Assembly: GCA_031263625.1 (NCBI GenBank) | Contig: JAISFK010000178.1 | Location: 1-7,186, forward strand | Reading direction: 5' to 3' | Length of the DNA stretch: 7,186 nt | Source: Clostridiales bacterium | GTDB taxonomy: Bacteria; Bacillota; Clostridia; WRLR01 | Shown: positions 1 to 4,973 of the stretch, one piece after another | Layout: each line of letters opens with the position of its first letter | Position numbering within the stretch: the stretch's first letter is position 1 | Made by a program: the position numbers and the translations under genes | The notes under the pieces: generated by a model | What the model was told of the DNA's origin: nothing | What the model saw: only the letters and a program-made list of their open reading frames with translations | Databases searched by the model: none

Positions 1-1
1 C

Positions 2-295
2 GGCAAATGCGGCAAAAACCTCCGCGGCGGCGAAGGAGGAGGCGGCGGGGGCGGCGCGGGTGCCTCGCCGTATGCGTTCGCGCAGGACGTGGAATACCGC
101 GAATCCGGCGACGGCGACAGCGACGACAGTAGCGATGGCAACGGCGATGGCAACGGCGACTGCGACAACGACGGCAACGGCAACGGCAATGGCAGCGGCG
201 GCGATGGCGGCGACAACGACGGCAGCGGTGACGGCGGCGGCGGTGGCAACGGCGACAGCGACAATGGCAACGACGGCGACGGTTGCGAGCAATAG
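2..295 (+). CDS. C-terminal tail of an unidentified Gly/Asp/Asn-rich protein (partial, left end missing)
   Basis: The frame is open from the window edge to a TAG at 293-295. The visible part begins with a Gly-rich stretch, passes through a short ordinary segment (ASPYAFAQDVEYRESGDGD) and continues as about 60 residues of almost only Gly, Asp, Asn and Ser, ending GCEQ. The codons are dominated by GGC, GAC, AAC and AGC, C-ending codons that suit a GC-rich genome. The next gene begins 10 bases after the stop with a purine-rich ribosome site in the gap, an operon-like arrangement. The function is unknown; such tails are usually flexible, acidic and often surface-exposed (inference). The frame one base over is also open from the edge and would give an Ala/Thr/Met-rich chain fused to the next gene, so the choice of frame rests on codon use and spacing only. 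Confidence 0.45.
   Translation, partial: GKCGKNLRGGEGGGGGGGAGASPYAFAQDVEYRESGDGDSDDSSDGNGDGNGDCDNDGNGNGNGSGGDGGDNDGSGDGGGGGNGDSDNGNDGDGCEQ
107..282. repeat. Low-complexity imperfect GGCRAC-type hexanucleotide repeat
   Basis: This stretch is built almost entirely of GGCGAC, GGCAAC, GGCGGC and AGCGAC units in irregular order. It encodes Gly-Asp/Gly-Asn dipeptides in one frame and Ala-Thr dipeptides in the next. Such hexamer tracts expand and contract by slippage, and because the unit is a multiple of three the reading frame survives. Confidence 0.8.
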
Positions 296-305
296 CGGGA
301 GAGGG

Positions 306-593
306 ATGGTCACAGGCATGGCATACGGTTTTTCGGGCGCCGCGGGCGAAATCAGCTGGGCGCTGGACGGCGGCGCGATCGGGCTGCCAGAACACGCGGT
401 CGCGCAGATCCTCGGCGAAATAGAGAAAACGCTGCGCGAAATGCGCTCGCTCGCGAAGCTGGCCGCGGACAATCCGCTGACCGCCGCGCAACGCAGGCGC
501 GTCCAGGCGAAGATAGACTACCTTAAAAAAGAGATTGACGGCATAGCCGCGATGCTGGAGCCGATAGATCCGAACCAGGCCAAGCTGTCCTGA
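306..593 (+). CDS. Small protein resembling the flagellin N-terminal D1 helix region
   Basis: This is a 95-residue product from ATG 306; an in-frame ATG at 318 is an alternative. A GGGAGAGGG purine run (297-305) directly precedes the first ATG. The central part reads as an amphipathic helix pair, with MRSLAKLAADNPLT followed by QAKIDYLKKEIDGIA. That follows the flagellin D1 signature of Met-Arg-x-Leu-Ala, Ala-Ala-x-x-x-Leu-Thr, then Gln-Ala-x-Ile-x-x-Leu-x-x-Glu-Ile-x-x-Ile-Ala. Full flagellins are several times longer and have a matching C-terminal helix, which is absent here. It may be a flagellin relic, a small filament-associated or chaperone-like protein, or an unrelated coiled coil that converged. 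The reading frame stops right where transposase homology begins, so its C-terminus (PNQAKLS) may have been altered by that insertion. The gene appears real from its composition and spacing, but the function is unproven. Confidence 0.6.
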   Translation: MVTGMAYGFSGAAGEISWALDGGAIGLPEHAVAQILGEIEKTLREMRSLAKLAADNPLTAAQRRRVQAKIDYLKKEIDGIAAMLEPIDPNQAKLS

Positions 594-2206
594 CCGCGCT
601 GATCGGCAAAATTCCGAAAGGCACGGACGAGATGGTCCCAACGCGTCCCAAAAGGACGAAAGAGGAAAAAGAAGCAGGCAGCAGCATGATCGCCGCTTCC
701 AGAAACCGCGCGGGCATGATGCAGATAATCGACCGCATAGGAGAGGTTTCGGGCATAGACGAGGGCGTATACAGAGGAACCGACCCCGGCACAGCCCAGA
801 AGATACTGTCGATAGCCAGGTTCCTCCTGGCAACCGACGGCCACAGCCTCCCGCTGCTCGGCACTTGGCAGTTCAGCCATCCGCTGCCTTACGAAGACGG
901 GCTTTCGGAAGCCATATACGGGGAGCTTTTCGCGAGGGTCGGGCTGGACGAGTCCCTCCAGCAGAACTTCTTCGCCGCGCGCTGCGCAAGCATCCGCGGA
1001 AAGCCGGTTCTGGCTTTCGACTCGACGACCCAGTCCACGTATTCCGAGAACCAGATCGAAGCCAGATACGGATACAACAAGGATGGGGACAGCCTCAAGA
1101 CCGTCAAGCTGCTGACGCTCTACTCCATCGACACGAGGCAGCCCGTGGCCTTCACCAAGCAGCCGGGCAACATATCCGACGTGACCGCGATCGCGAACGC
1201 GCTGGCCCAGCTGTCGGCGCTCGGTGTCGGCGACGCCGAGGTGGTGACCGACAACGGCTACTATTCCGAGAGCAACGTGGCGGAGCTCTTCCTTTGCGGC
1301 TTCGACTTCGTCACGCTGGTGAAGACCAGCGTAAAGTGGGTGGGGGCGGAGATCGACGCGCACATTTCCGATTTCGGCAGCGTGTCCAGCGCCTGCCCCT
1401 ACGACACGATGACGCACGGGATTGCCGTCAGCGCAACGCGGGAGTTCAAAAAGGCCAGGAAATACAACAGCCGCCTGACCGGCGCGAGGAAGGGCGACGA
1501 GGAGACCTTCGCCAAACGAGTGTACCTGCACCTCTATTACAACCCGTCCAGAAAAGCGGGGAGCGACGCCGCCTTTGAAAACGACTTGATGGAGATGAAG
1601 AGGATCGTGGAGGCCGGCGAGGAAGGAAGCCTTTCGGAGACCGCGCGGAAAAAGCTGGACAAATACCTTCTGGTCAGCCGGAGGGCGGGGGCCGTGAATG
1701 TGGCATTCAACGAGGGGGCCTGCGCGGACGCCAAGAAGCGCCACGGTTTCTTCGCCCTCGTGTCAAACTGTGAGAAGGAGCCCTTCGGATGCCTGCTGCA
1801 ATACCGGAAGCGCGAATACATTGAGTCCTGCTTCCGCGACTTGAAACGCCGCACCGACGGCGAGAAGCCGAGGGTGTGGGGCGCCGACGCGCTGAGGGGG
1901 CGGCTGTTCACGCAGTTCGTAGCCCTGTGCTACCATGAATGCCTCAGCGAGGAAATCCGGAAGATGAAGCTGGCGCTTGGCGTTAGCAATGGCGACCCTC
2001 TGCACGACACGAAGAAAGTCCTGGATCTCGAAAAGAAGCTTAAACGCTGGCTGGAGGATTCGTCGATCCATACGGTGCTGCAGTGGTTCGACACGGTCGA
2101 GGGTGTCGGGGTTTCCTCCAAACTCGCGAAAAAAAGGTGGACGACGGAAATCACCCAGCGTGACAGGCTCTTCCTCGATAAATTGGGCATTGGCAAGCTC
2201 CGTTGA
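594..2206 (+). mobile_element. IS1634-type insertion sequence, left end apparently truncated
   Basis: The element is defined by its transposase gene. On the left, recognisable transposase sequence begins about 602 (IGKIPKGTDEM in the transposase frame, upstream of the first ATG), abutting the stop of the preceding gene, so there is no room for the usual left terminal repeat and N-terminus. On the right I could not fix a terminal inverted repeat or target duplication; the boundary may lie in the AT-richer sequence after 2206. The limits given are therefore those of the coding part only. Confidence 0.6.
632..2206 (+). CDS. IS1634-family (IS4 superfamily, DDE) transposase, N-terminally truncated
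   Basis: The product is 524 residues from ATG 632 and carries the IS4-type RNase H fold core. The first catalytic Asp is in FDSTTQSTYSE (D130) and is followed by the family hallmark YGYNKDGDSL (146-155). The second Asp is in VVTDNGYYS (D207). The Glu lies in a perfect Y-(2)-R-(3)-E-(6)-K motif at Y391, R394, E398 and K405. The C-terminus (RDRLFLDKLGI) is that of full-length relatives. The frame is open upstream to a TGA at 536-538 and reads ALIGKIPKGTDEM before the ATG, which matches the IGKI-x-TGE block found inside the N-terminal domain of clostridial relatives. Some tens of N-terminal residues are therefore missing. ATG 632 lacks a strong ribosome site (GGACGAG lies just upstream). The core looks intact, but the protein may be inactive or usable only in trans. 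Confidence 0.85.
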   Translation: MVPTRPKRTKEEKEAGSSMIAASRNRAGMMQIIDRIGEVSGIDEGVYRGTDPGTAQKILSIARFLLATDGHSLPLLGTWQFSHPLPYEDGLSEAIYGELFARVGLDESLQQNFFAARCASIRGKPVLAFDSTTQSTYSENQIEARYGYNKDGDSLKTVKLLTLYSIDTRQPVAFTKQPGNISDVTAIANALAQLSALGVGDAEVVTDNGYYSESNVAELFLCGFDFVTLVKTSVKWVGAEIDAHISDFGSVSSACPYDTMTHGIAVSATREFKKARKYNSRLTGARKGDEETFAKRVYLHLYYNPSRKAGSDAAFENDLMEMKRIVEAGEEGSLSETARKKLDKYLLVSRRAGAVNVAFNEGACADAKKRHGFFALVSNCEKEPFGCLLQYRKREYIESCFRDLKRRTDGEKPRVWGADALRGRLFTQFVALCYHECLSEEIRKMKLALGVSNGDPLHDTKKVLDLEKKLKRWLEDSSIHTVLQWFDTVEGVGVSSKLAKKRWTTEITQRDRLFLDKLGIGKLR

Positions 2207-2264
2207 TTTGTGTGCTTATTATCAGACTTTTAGGATCTAAACAGACACGTCAGATGTAGTCACG

Positions 2265-2297
2265 AGCCGTCATGATCCGCCGGCGTAGCCGACGGCT
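2265..2297. repeat. Inverted repeat AGCCGTC / GACGGCT
   Basis: A 7-bp perfect stem (2265-2271 with 2291-2297) encloses a 19-base loop that is itself GC-rich. It lies 58 bases after the transposase stop. It could act as a transcription barrier at the end of the element or be part of the element's subterminal structure, but no T-tract follows, so I do not call it a terminator. Confidence 0.5.
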
Positions 2298-2305
2298 TGA
2301 TTAAA

Positions 2306-2318
2306 CCCCCATAGGGGG
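2306..2318. repeat. Short hairpin CCCCC-ATA-GGGGG
   Basis: A 5-bp all-GC stem with a 3-base loop lies 8 bases after the preceding inverted repeat. No T-run follows on the plus strand. On the minus strand the bases after the stem read TTTAAT, which is weakly terminator-like. Confidence 0.5.
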
Positions 2319-2340
2319 CCTGTTACTGGCACACCTAAAG

Positions 2341-2388
2341 GTATACTGACGAGCATTTGAATTTTCCATTAACGCGAGTCAGTAATAC
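2341..2388. repeat. Imperfect inverted repeat GTATACTGAC / GTCAGTAATAC
   Basis: GTATACTGAC at 2341-2350 is the reverse complement of GTCAGTAATAC at 2378-2388, apart from one extra A in the right arm. The loop is 27 bases of AT-rich sequence. The right arm overlaps the left arm of the next structure (2385-2392), so the two stems cannot form at the same time in one strand. Confidence 0.5.
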
Positions 2389-2445
2389 TCGTTTCCTCTG
2401 TCCGACCGCAAATTGCGGTCGGAATTCCAAATCGAACACGAGTAT
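2385..2445. ncRNA. Candidate structured element: 8-bp outer stem around a 9-bp hairpin
   Basis: The outer arms ATACTCGT (2385-2392) and ACGAGTAT (2438-2445) pair perfectly. Inside them CCGACCGCA (2402-2410) and TGCGGTCGG (2414-2422) pair perfectly around a 3-base loop. Nine unpaired bases lie on the left side and fifteen on the right. Two nested perfect stems in a non-coding stretch suggest a folded RNA or a DNA hairpin recognised by a protein. The near-symmetry means the strand cannot be decided. I do not recognise a known RNA family, and it could equally be a subterminal structure of a mobile element. Confidence 0.35.
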
Positions 2446-2529
2446 ATTTGCCATTTGTCGCGTCCCTGTCACACTTCTCATTGTTTTTTTGCAACAATTA
2501 CTTGCCTCCCTAAAGGGTTTACGCTCAAT

Positions 2530-2652
2530 ATGTCCAAAGCCGAGAAAGAACCCGGAACCCGGACTGTGGAAATTCGGATTGCAATTAAACCCACAAATTG
2601 GGACTGCAAATTGGCGCGGATTTTTTTTTGCGCATGTGTTGCATTATGCTAA
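2530..2652 (+). CDS. Possible 40-residue small protein (doubtful)
   Basis: ATG 2530 follows an AAAGGG at 2512-2517, but 12 bases away, which is a long spacing. The frame gives a charged N-terminal half (MSKAEKEPGTRTVEIR) and a Cys-rich hydrophobic end (ARIFFCACVALC). The hydrophobic end is partly produced by the nine-T run, which argues for chance. No family is recognised. It is listed only because it is the best start and ribosome-site combination in the non-coding stretch. Confidence 0.15.
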   Translation: MSKAEKEPGTRTVEIRIAIKPTNWDCKLARIFFCACVALC

Positions 2653-2667
2653 CCGGCGTGATATATT
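2639..2667 (+). promoter_or_regulatory. Candidate sigma-70-type promoter for tatA-hydA
   Basis: TTGCAT (2639-2644) and TATATT (2662-2667) are separated by exactly 17 bases. The -10 box matches the consensus at five of six positions, the -35 box at three. It sits at the last AT-rich point before the GC-rich leader. Transcription from about 2674 would give a leader of roughly 255 bases before tatA. Confidence 0.45.
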
Positions 2668-2690
2668 GTGTATTAGCTGTGACTAACATA

Positions 2691-2928
2691 TGCCCGCCGG
2701 CAGGCCCGCCGCCGATTCCGCTGGCGCGGGAAGCGCGGCGCGGCGCACGAAAGCCGCCGCTCGCAAAGGCCCATGCGGGGCTGCGCGCAACTTGCGCCGC
2801 ATCGCATCGCTTCGCGCGGAAACTGCGGTGCGCGGAGGCACGTGCAGGGTCGCGCTCAGCTTGCGCCGCGCCATGCGGCGAGAGAGCGGCGCGGGCGGCC
2901 GGACGGGCACGGAGAGAGGGGTGTTTTT
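2691..2928. other. GC-rich leader upstream of tatA with degenerate repeats
   Basis: This is about 240 bases of very GC-rich sequence with no recognisable protein in any frame. CTTGCGCCGC occurs at 2791-2800 and again at 2860-2869, each within a loosely similar module of about 69 bases, and CCATGCGG occurs at 2771-2778 and 2871-2878. If transcribed it would be an unusually long, heavily base-paired 5' leader. It ends in the GGAGAGAGGGG ribosome site of tatA (2911-2921). Confidence 0.45.
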
Positions 2929-3099
2929 ATGCGGATCGGTACGATGGAATTGTTGCTGGTGCTGTTTATCGCTTTCCTGATATTTGGCCCAAGCAGGCTT
3001 CCGCAGATTGGCGAGTCATTCGGCAAGGCGATAAAAAACTTCAAAAAAGGGTTTGAAAACAATGAATCTCATACATCGGCGCCGGACGATCCGGAGTAG
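2929..3099 (+). CDS. tatA: TatA/TatE-type twin-arginine translocase subunit
   Basis: This is a 56-residue membrane protein. Residues 5-20 (TMELLLVLFIAFLIFG) form the transmembrane helix. They are followed by the family hinge FGPSRLPQIG, in which Phe19-Gly20-Pro and Leu24-Pro25 are the conserved positions, and then by the amphipathic helix with FGKAIKNFKKGFEN. A short acidic tail ends the protein. TatA subunits polymerise in the cytoplasmic membrane to let folded, cofactor-loaded proteins through after TatBC recognises a twin-arginine signal. The ATG has a good ribosome site (GGAGAGAGGGG at 2911-2921, 7 bases away). The tail is shorter than in typical 80-90-residue TatA, as in TatE-like or cargo-linked paralogues. 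The gene overlaps the start of the Tat-signal hydrogenase by 38 bases, so it most likely serves that cargo (inference). Confidence 0.9.
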   Translation: MRIGTMELLLVLFIAFLIFGPSRLPQIGESFGKAIKNFKKGFENNESHTSAPDDPE

Positions 3100-4831
3100 C
3101 CAGGGCGCGCAGCCTGTGCAGCCCGCAGCGCCAGCCGCGCGCGTCGCGCAGCCCGTTGTGCCGGCTCCGTCCGAGCAGCAACCCGGCGCGTTGGCTCTGC
3201 CCGAGCAGCGGCCCGTTCCGCCTGCTCAATCCGTTGCGCCGGTTCAGTCCGCAGCGCCGGCTTCGGCGCCGCCTCCCGCGCCGACCGTGCAGACCACGCC
3301 GCCGGCCGCGCCGTCCAGACAGCTTGCGCCGTCCGGGCAGCCAGCGCCGCACGCCGCCCCGGACGGCGAGATATCCAGGAGGGACTTCCTGAAGCTGGCC
3401 GCGACCGGCCTCGCCGGCATTACCACGTTCGGGCTGCTCAGCGCCCTGTACAGGCACGTTGAGGCCGCGACGCTGCCGCCGGCCGCCGCCGAGCCCGCGT
3501 CGTCCATCGACGACTCGAGCCCGTCCATCACGCGCGACATGAGCAAGTGCATAGGCTGCGGCAACTGCGTCAGCGCGTGCGAAAACGTGCAGCGCATCGG
3601 CGTCTACCAGCTCTACCAGAAGGACGGCCGCCAGTACTCGAACACGAAGGGCGAAATCCCGCTCGCGCAGACGCGCTGCATAAACTGCGGGCAGTGCGTC
3701 AAAGTCTGCCCGGTCGGCGCGCTCGCGGAGAAGGACTCGATCGCCGAGGCGCTCGCGGCCATCGACGACCCCGCAAAGACCGTCGTGTGGCAGATAGCGC
3801 CCTCCGTCCACAACATGCTCGGCGAGGAGTTCGGGCTGCGCTCCGGCGCGGACGTCACGCGGAAGATAGCGACGGCGATGAAGATGCTCGGCGGCTACGC
3901 ATTCCACACGGACTTCGCCGCCGACGTGACCATCATGGAGGAGGGCACGGAGTTCATACGGCGGTTGCGCGGCGGGGGCGCGTTCCCCATGATCACCTCG
4001 TGCTGCCCCGGCTGGATCAAATACGTCGAGATGCACTATCCCGACCTACTGCCGCACGTGTCGTCCTGCAAGTCGCCGCAGCAGATGCTCGGCGCGCTCG
4101 TCAAGAGCTACTTCGCGCAAAAGAGCGGCATACCGGCGAGCGGCATTTTCCACATATCCGTCATGCCGTGCACGGCCAAGAAATTCGAGTGCGCGCGCCC
4201 TGAGATGGAGGACTCGCGCGGCGCGCGCGACGTGGATCTCGTCCTGACCGCGCGCGAGTTCGCGAAGATACTGCGCAGCAAAAACATCGCGTTCGGCTCG
4301 CTCCCGAACGGCGAGTTCGACAGCCTGATGGGCGAGGCCTCCGGCGCTGCGCGCATATTCGGCGCGTCCGGCGGGGTCATGGAGGCGTCGCTGCGCGCGG
4401 TGTCGCTGTTGCTGACGAACAGCGACCTGCCGCCCGGCGCGGTCGGCACGCTGCGGACGAAGGACGGCTTCAAGAGCGCGTCCGTCACGATAGCGGGCAA
4501 CGTGTTCAACTTCGCCGCGATCAACGGCATCGGCAATATCCGCGACACGATGGACCAGTTGCGGGCCGGATCGTGCCCGTACCACTTCATCGAGGTCATG
4601 TCGTGCCCCGGCGGGTGCATTGGCGGCGGCGGCGCGCCCCTGCACACGGAGGACATGGACAGGCGCCAGCAGGGGCTGTACAGGAGCGACGTCCTGCTGA
4701 AAAATACCGTCTGCCTCGAAAATTCCGAGATGCGCTCCATGTACGCCGAGTTTCTCGGCCAGCCGTGCGGCCCCCTGTCCGAGGAGCTGCTGCACACGCG
4801 CTACGAGAGCCGCGCCGGGACGTTTTCCTGA
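3062..4831 (+). CDS. hydA: Tat-exported monomeric [FeFe]-hydrogenase
   Basis: The product is 589 residues from ATG 3062, which has AAAAAAGGG (3043-3051) in front; an in-frame TTG at 3053 is a less likely start. Residues 14-100 are Pro/Ala/Gln-rich. The Tat signal ISRRDFLK follows, with the Arg pair at 106-107, then a hydrophobic stretch to about 130. Two [4Fe-4S] ferredoxin motifs come next: CIGCGNCVSAC (C163-C173) and CINCGQCVKVCP (C206-C216). The H-cluster signatures are complete: TSCCPGW (C314, C315), MPCTAKKFE (C370, Lys373) and EVMSCPGGCIGGGG (C515, C519). The C-terminal YAEFLGQP and LLHTRY correspond to the small-subunit-like end. The enzyme interconverts H2 with protons and electrons, probably outside the cytoplasmic membrane. 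The usual Gln after the last Gly run is Ala here. HydE, HydF and HydG, needed for the active site, are not in the window. Confidence 0.93.
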   Translation: MNLIHRRRTIRSSQGAQPVQPAAPAARVAQPVVPAPSEQQPGALALPEQRPVPPAQSVAPVQSAAPASAPPPAPTVQTTPPAAPSRQLAPSGQPAPHAAPDGEISRRDFLKLAATGLAGITTFGLLSALYRHVEAATLPPAAAEPASSIDDSSPSITRDMSKCIGCGNCVSACENVQRIGVYQLYQKDGRQYSNTKGEIPLAQTRCINCGQCVKVCPVGALAEKDSIAEALAAIDDPAKTVVWQIAPSVHNMLGEEFGLRSGADVTRKIATAMKMLGGYAFHTDFAADVTIMEEGTEFIRRLRGGGAFPMITSCCPGWIKYVEMHYPDLLPHVSSCKSPQQMLGALVKSYFAQKSGIPASGIFHISVMPCTAKKFECARPEMEDSRGARDVDLVLTAREFAKILRSKNIAFGSLPNGEFDSLMGEASGAARIFGASGGVMEASLRAVSLLLTNSDLPPGAVGTLRTKDGFKSASVTIAGNVFNFAAINGIGNIRDTMDQLRAGSCPYHFIEVMSCPGGCIGGGGAPLHTEDMDRRQQGLYRSDVLLKNTVCLENSEMRSMYAEFLGQPCGPLSEELLHTRYESRAGTFS

Positions 4832-4839
4832 CGCGGCTC
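4807..4839. repeat. Inverted repeat GAGCCGCG / CGCGGCTC across the hydA stop codon
   Basis: A perfect 8-bp stem (4807-4814 with 4832-4839) spans the end of hydA with a 17-base loop. No T-tract follows, so if it ends or protects the transcript it is not a classical intrinsic terminator. Confidence 0.45.
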
Positions 4840-4865
4840 CATGGGGGCGGCCCTGCGCTCCTCTA

Positions 4866-4922
4866 AATAATCTCAATAGCAATATCCCCACAAATCCAAA
4901 AGCAATATCGCAATAATCTCAA
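4866..4922. repeat. AT-rich direct repeats upstream of the AAA ATPase gene
   Basis: AATAATCTCAA occurs at 4866-4876 and 4912-4922, and AGCAATATC at 4878-4886 and 4901-4909. The outer pair is 46 bases apart and the inner pair 23 bases apart. They sit immediately upstream of the -35 box of the next gene and could be an operator or an insertion-related repeat. The sharp drop in GC here marks the left border of the ATPase segment. Confidence 0.5.
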
Positions 4923-4932
4923 AGGCAAATAT

Positions 4933-4961
4933 TTGACAATTTCAAAAGTTTCGGGTACTCT
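4933..4961 (+). promoter_or_regulatory. Candidate sigma-70-type promoter for the AAA ATPase
   Basis: A perfect TTGACA (4933-4938) lies 17 bases before TACTCT (4956-4961), which matches three of six -10 positions. Transcription would start about 4968, only some six bases before ATG 4974, so the message would be nearly leaderless and the GAGAGG at 4966-4971 of little use as a ribosome site. Confidence 0.5.
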
Positions 4962-4973
4962 GTATGAGAGGCG

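Larger units (their letters stand above)
2207..2690. other. AT-richer non-coding stretch with several hairpins
   Basis: This stretch of about 480 bases lies between the transposase stop and the GC-rich tatA leader and holds no convincing gene. Its base composition is clearly more AT-rich than both flanks. It contains the inverted repeats listed separately, a run of seven T at 2484-2490 and a run of nine T at 2621-2629. It also has two near-copies of ATTGCAATT/CTGCAAATT at 2578-2586 and 2604-2612, and a promoter-like pair at its right end. Part of it may be the right end of the insertion sequence. The rest may be an untranslated RNA or regulatory region. Confidence 0.5.

Noticed and set aside
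518..1744. Long open frame (408 codons) on the minus strand across the transposase
   Set aside because: It is antisense to a transposase with clear catalytic motifs, and its composition is that of a GC-rich shadow frame without recognisable domains.
2264..2298. GAGCCGT...GACGGCTT resembling group II intron domain V
   Set aside because: Only the outer stem is reminiscent. The catalytic AGC triad arrangement, the two-base bulge and the GNRA-capped upper stem are not there, and no reverse transcriptase is present.
2341..2460. CRISPR array or tRNA
   Set aside because: The stems do not recur at regular spacing with unique spacers, and no tRNA cloverleaf with T-loop and acceptor signatures can be drawn.
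2357..2686. Open frame of 109 codons in the AT-rich stretch
   Set aside because: No ribosome site, no recognisable domain, and it runs through perfect hairpins and a nine-T run; composition suggests chance.
3041..4036. Long minus-strand frame opposite hydA (331 codons)
   Set aside because: His/Arg/Gly-rich shadow of the hydrogenase coding sequence, with no family resemblance.
3539..4831. Alternative hydA start at the Met just before the first ferredoxin Cys, giving a cytoplasmic enzyme
   Set aside because: No ribosome site precedes it, and it would leave the perfect Tat signal and hydrophobic region untranslated, making the adjacent tatA unexplained.
4832..4862. Intrinsic terminator after hydA
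   Set aside because: The hairpin at 4807-4839 has no following T-tract, so only an inverted repeat is reported.
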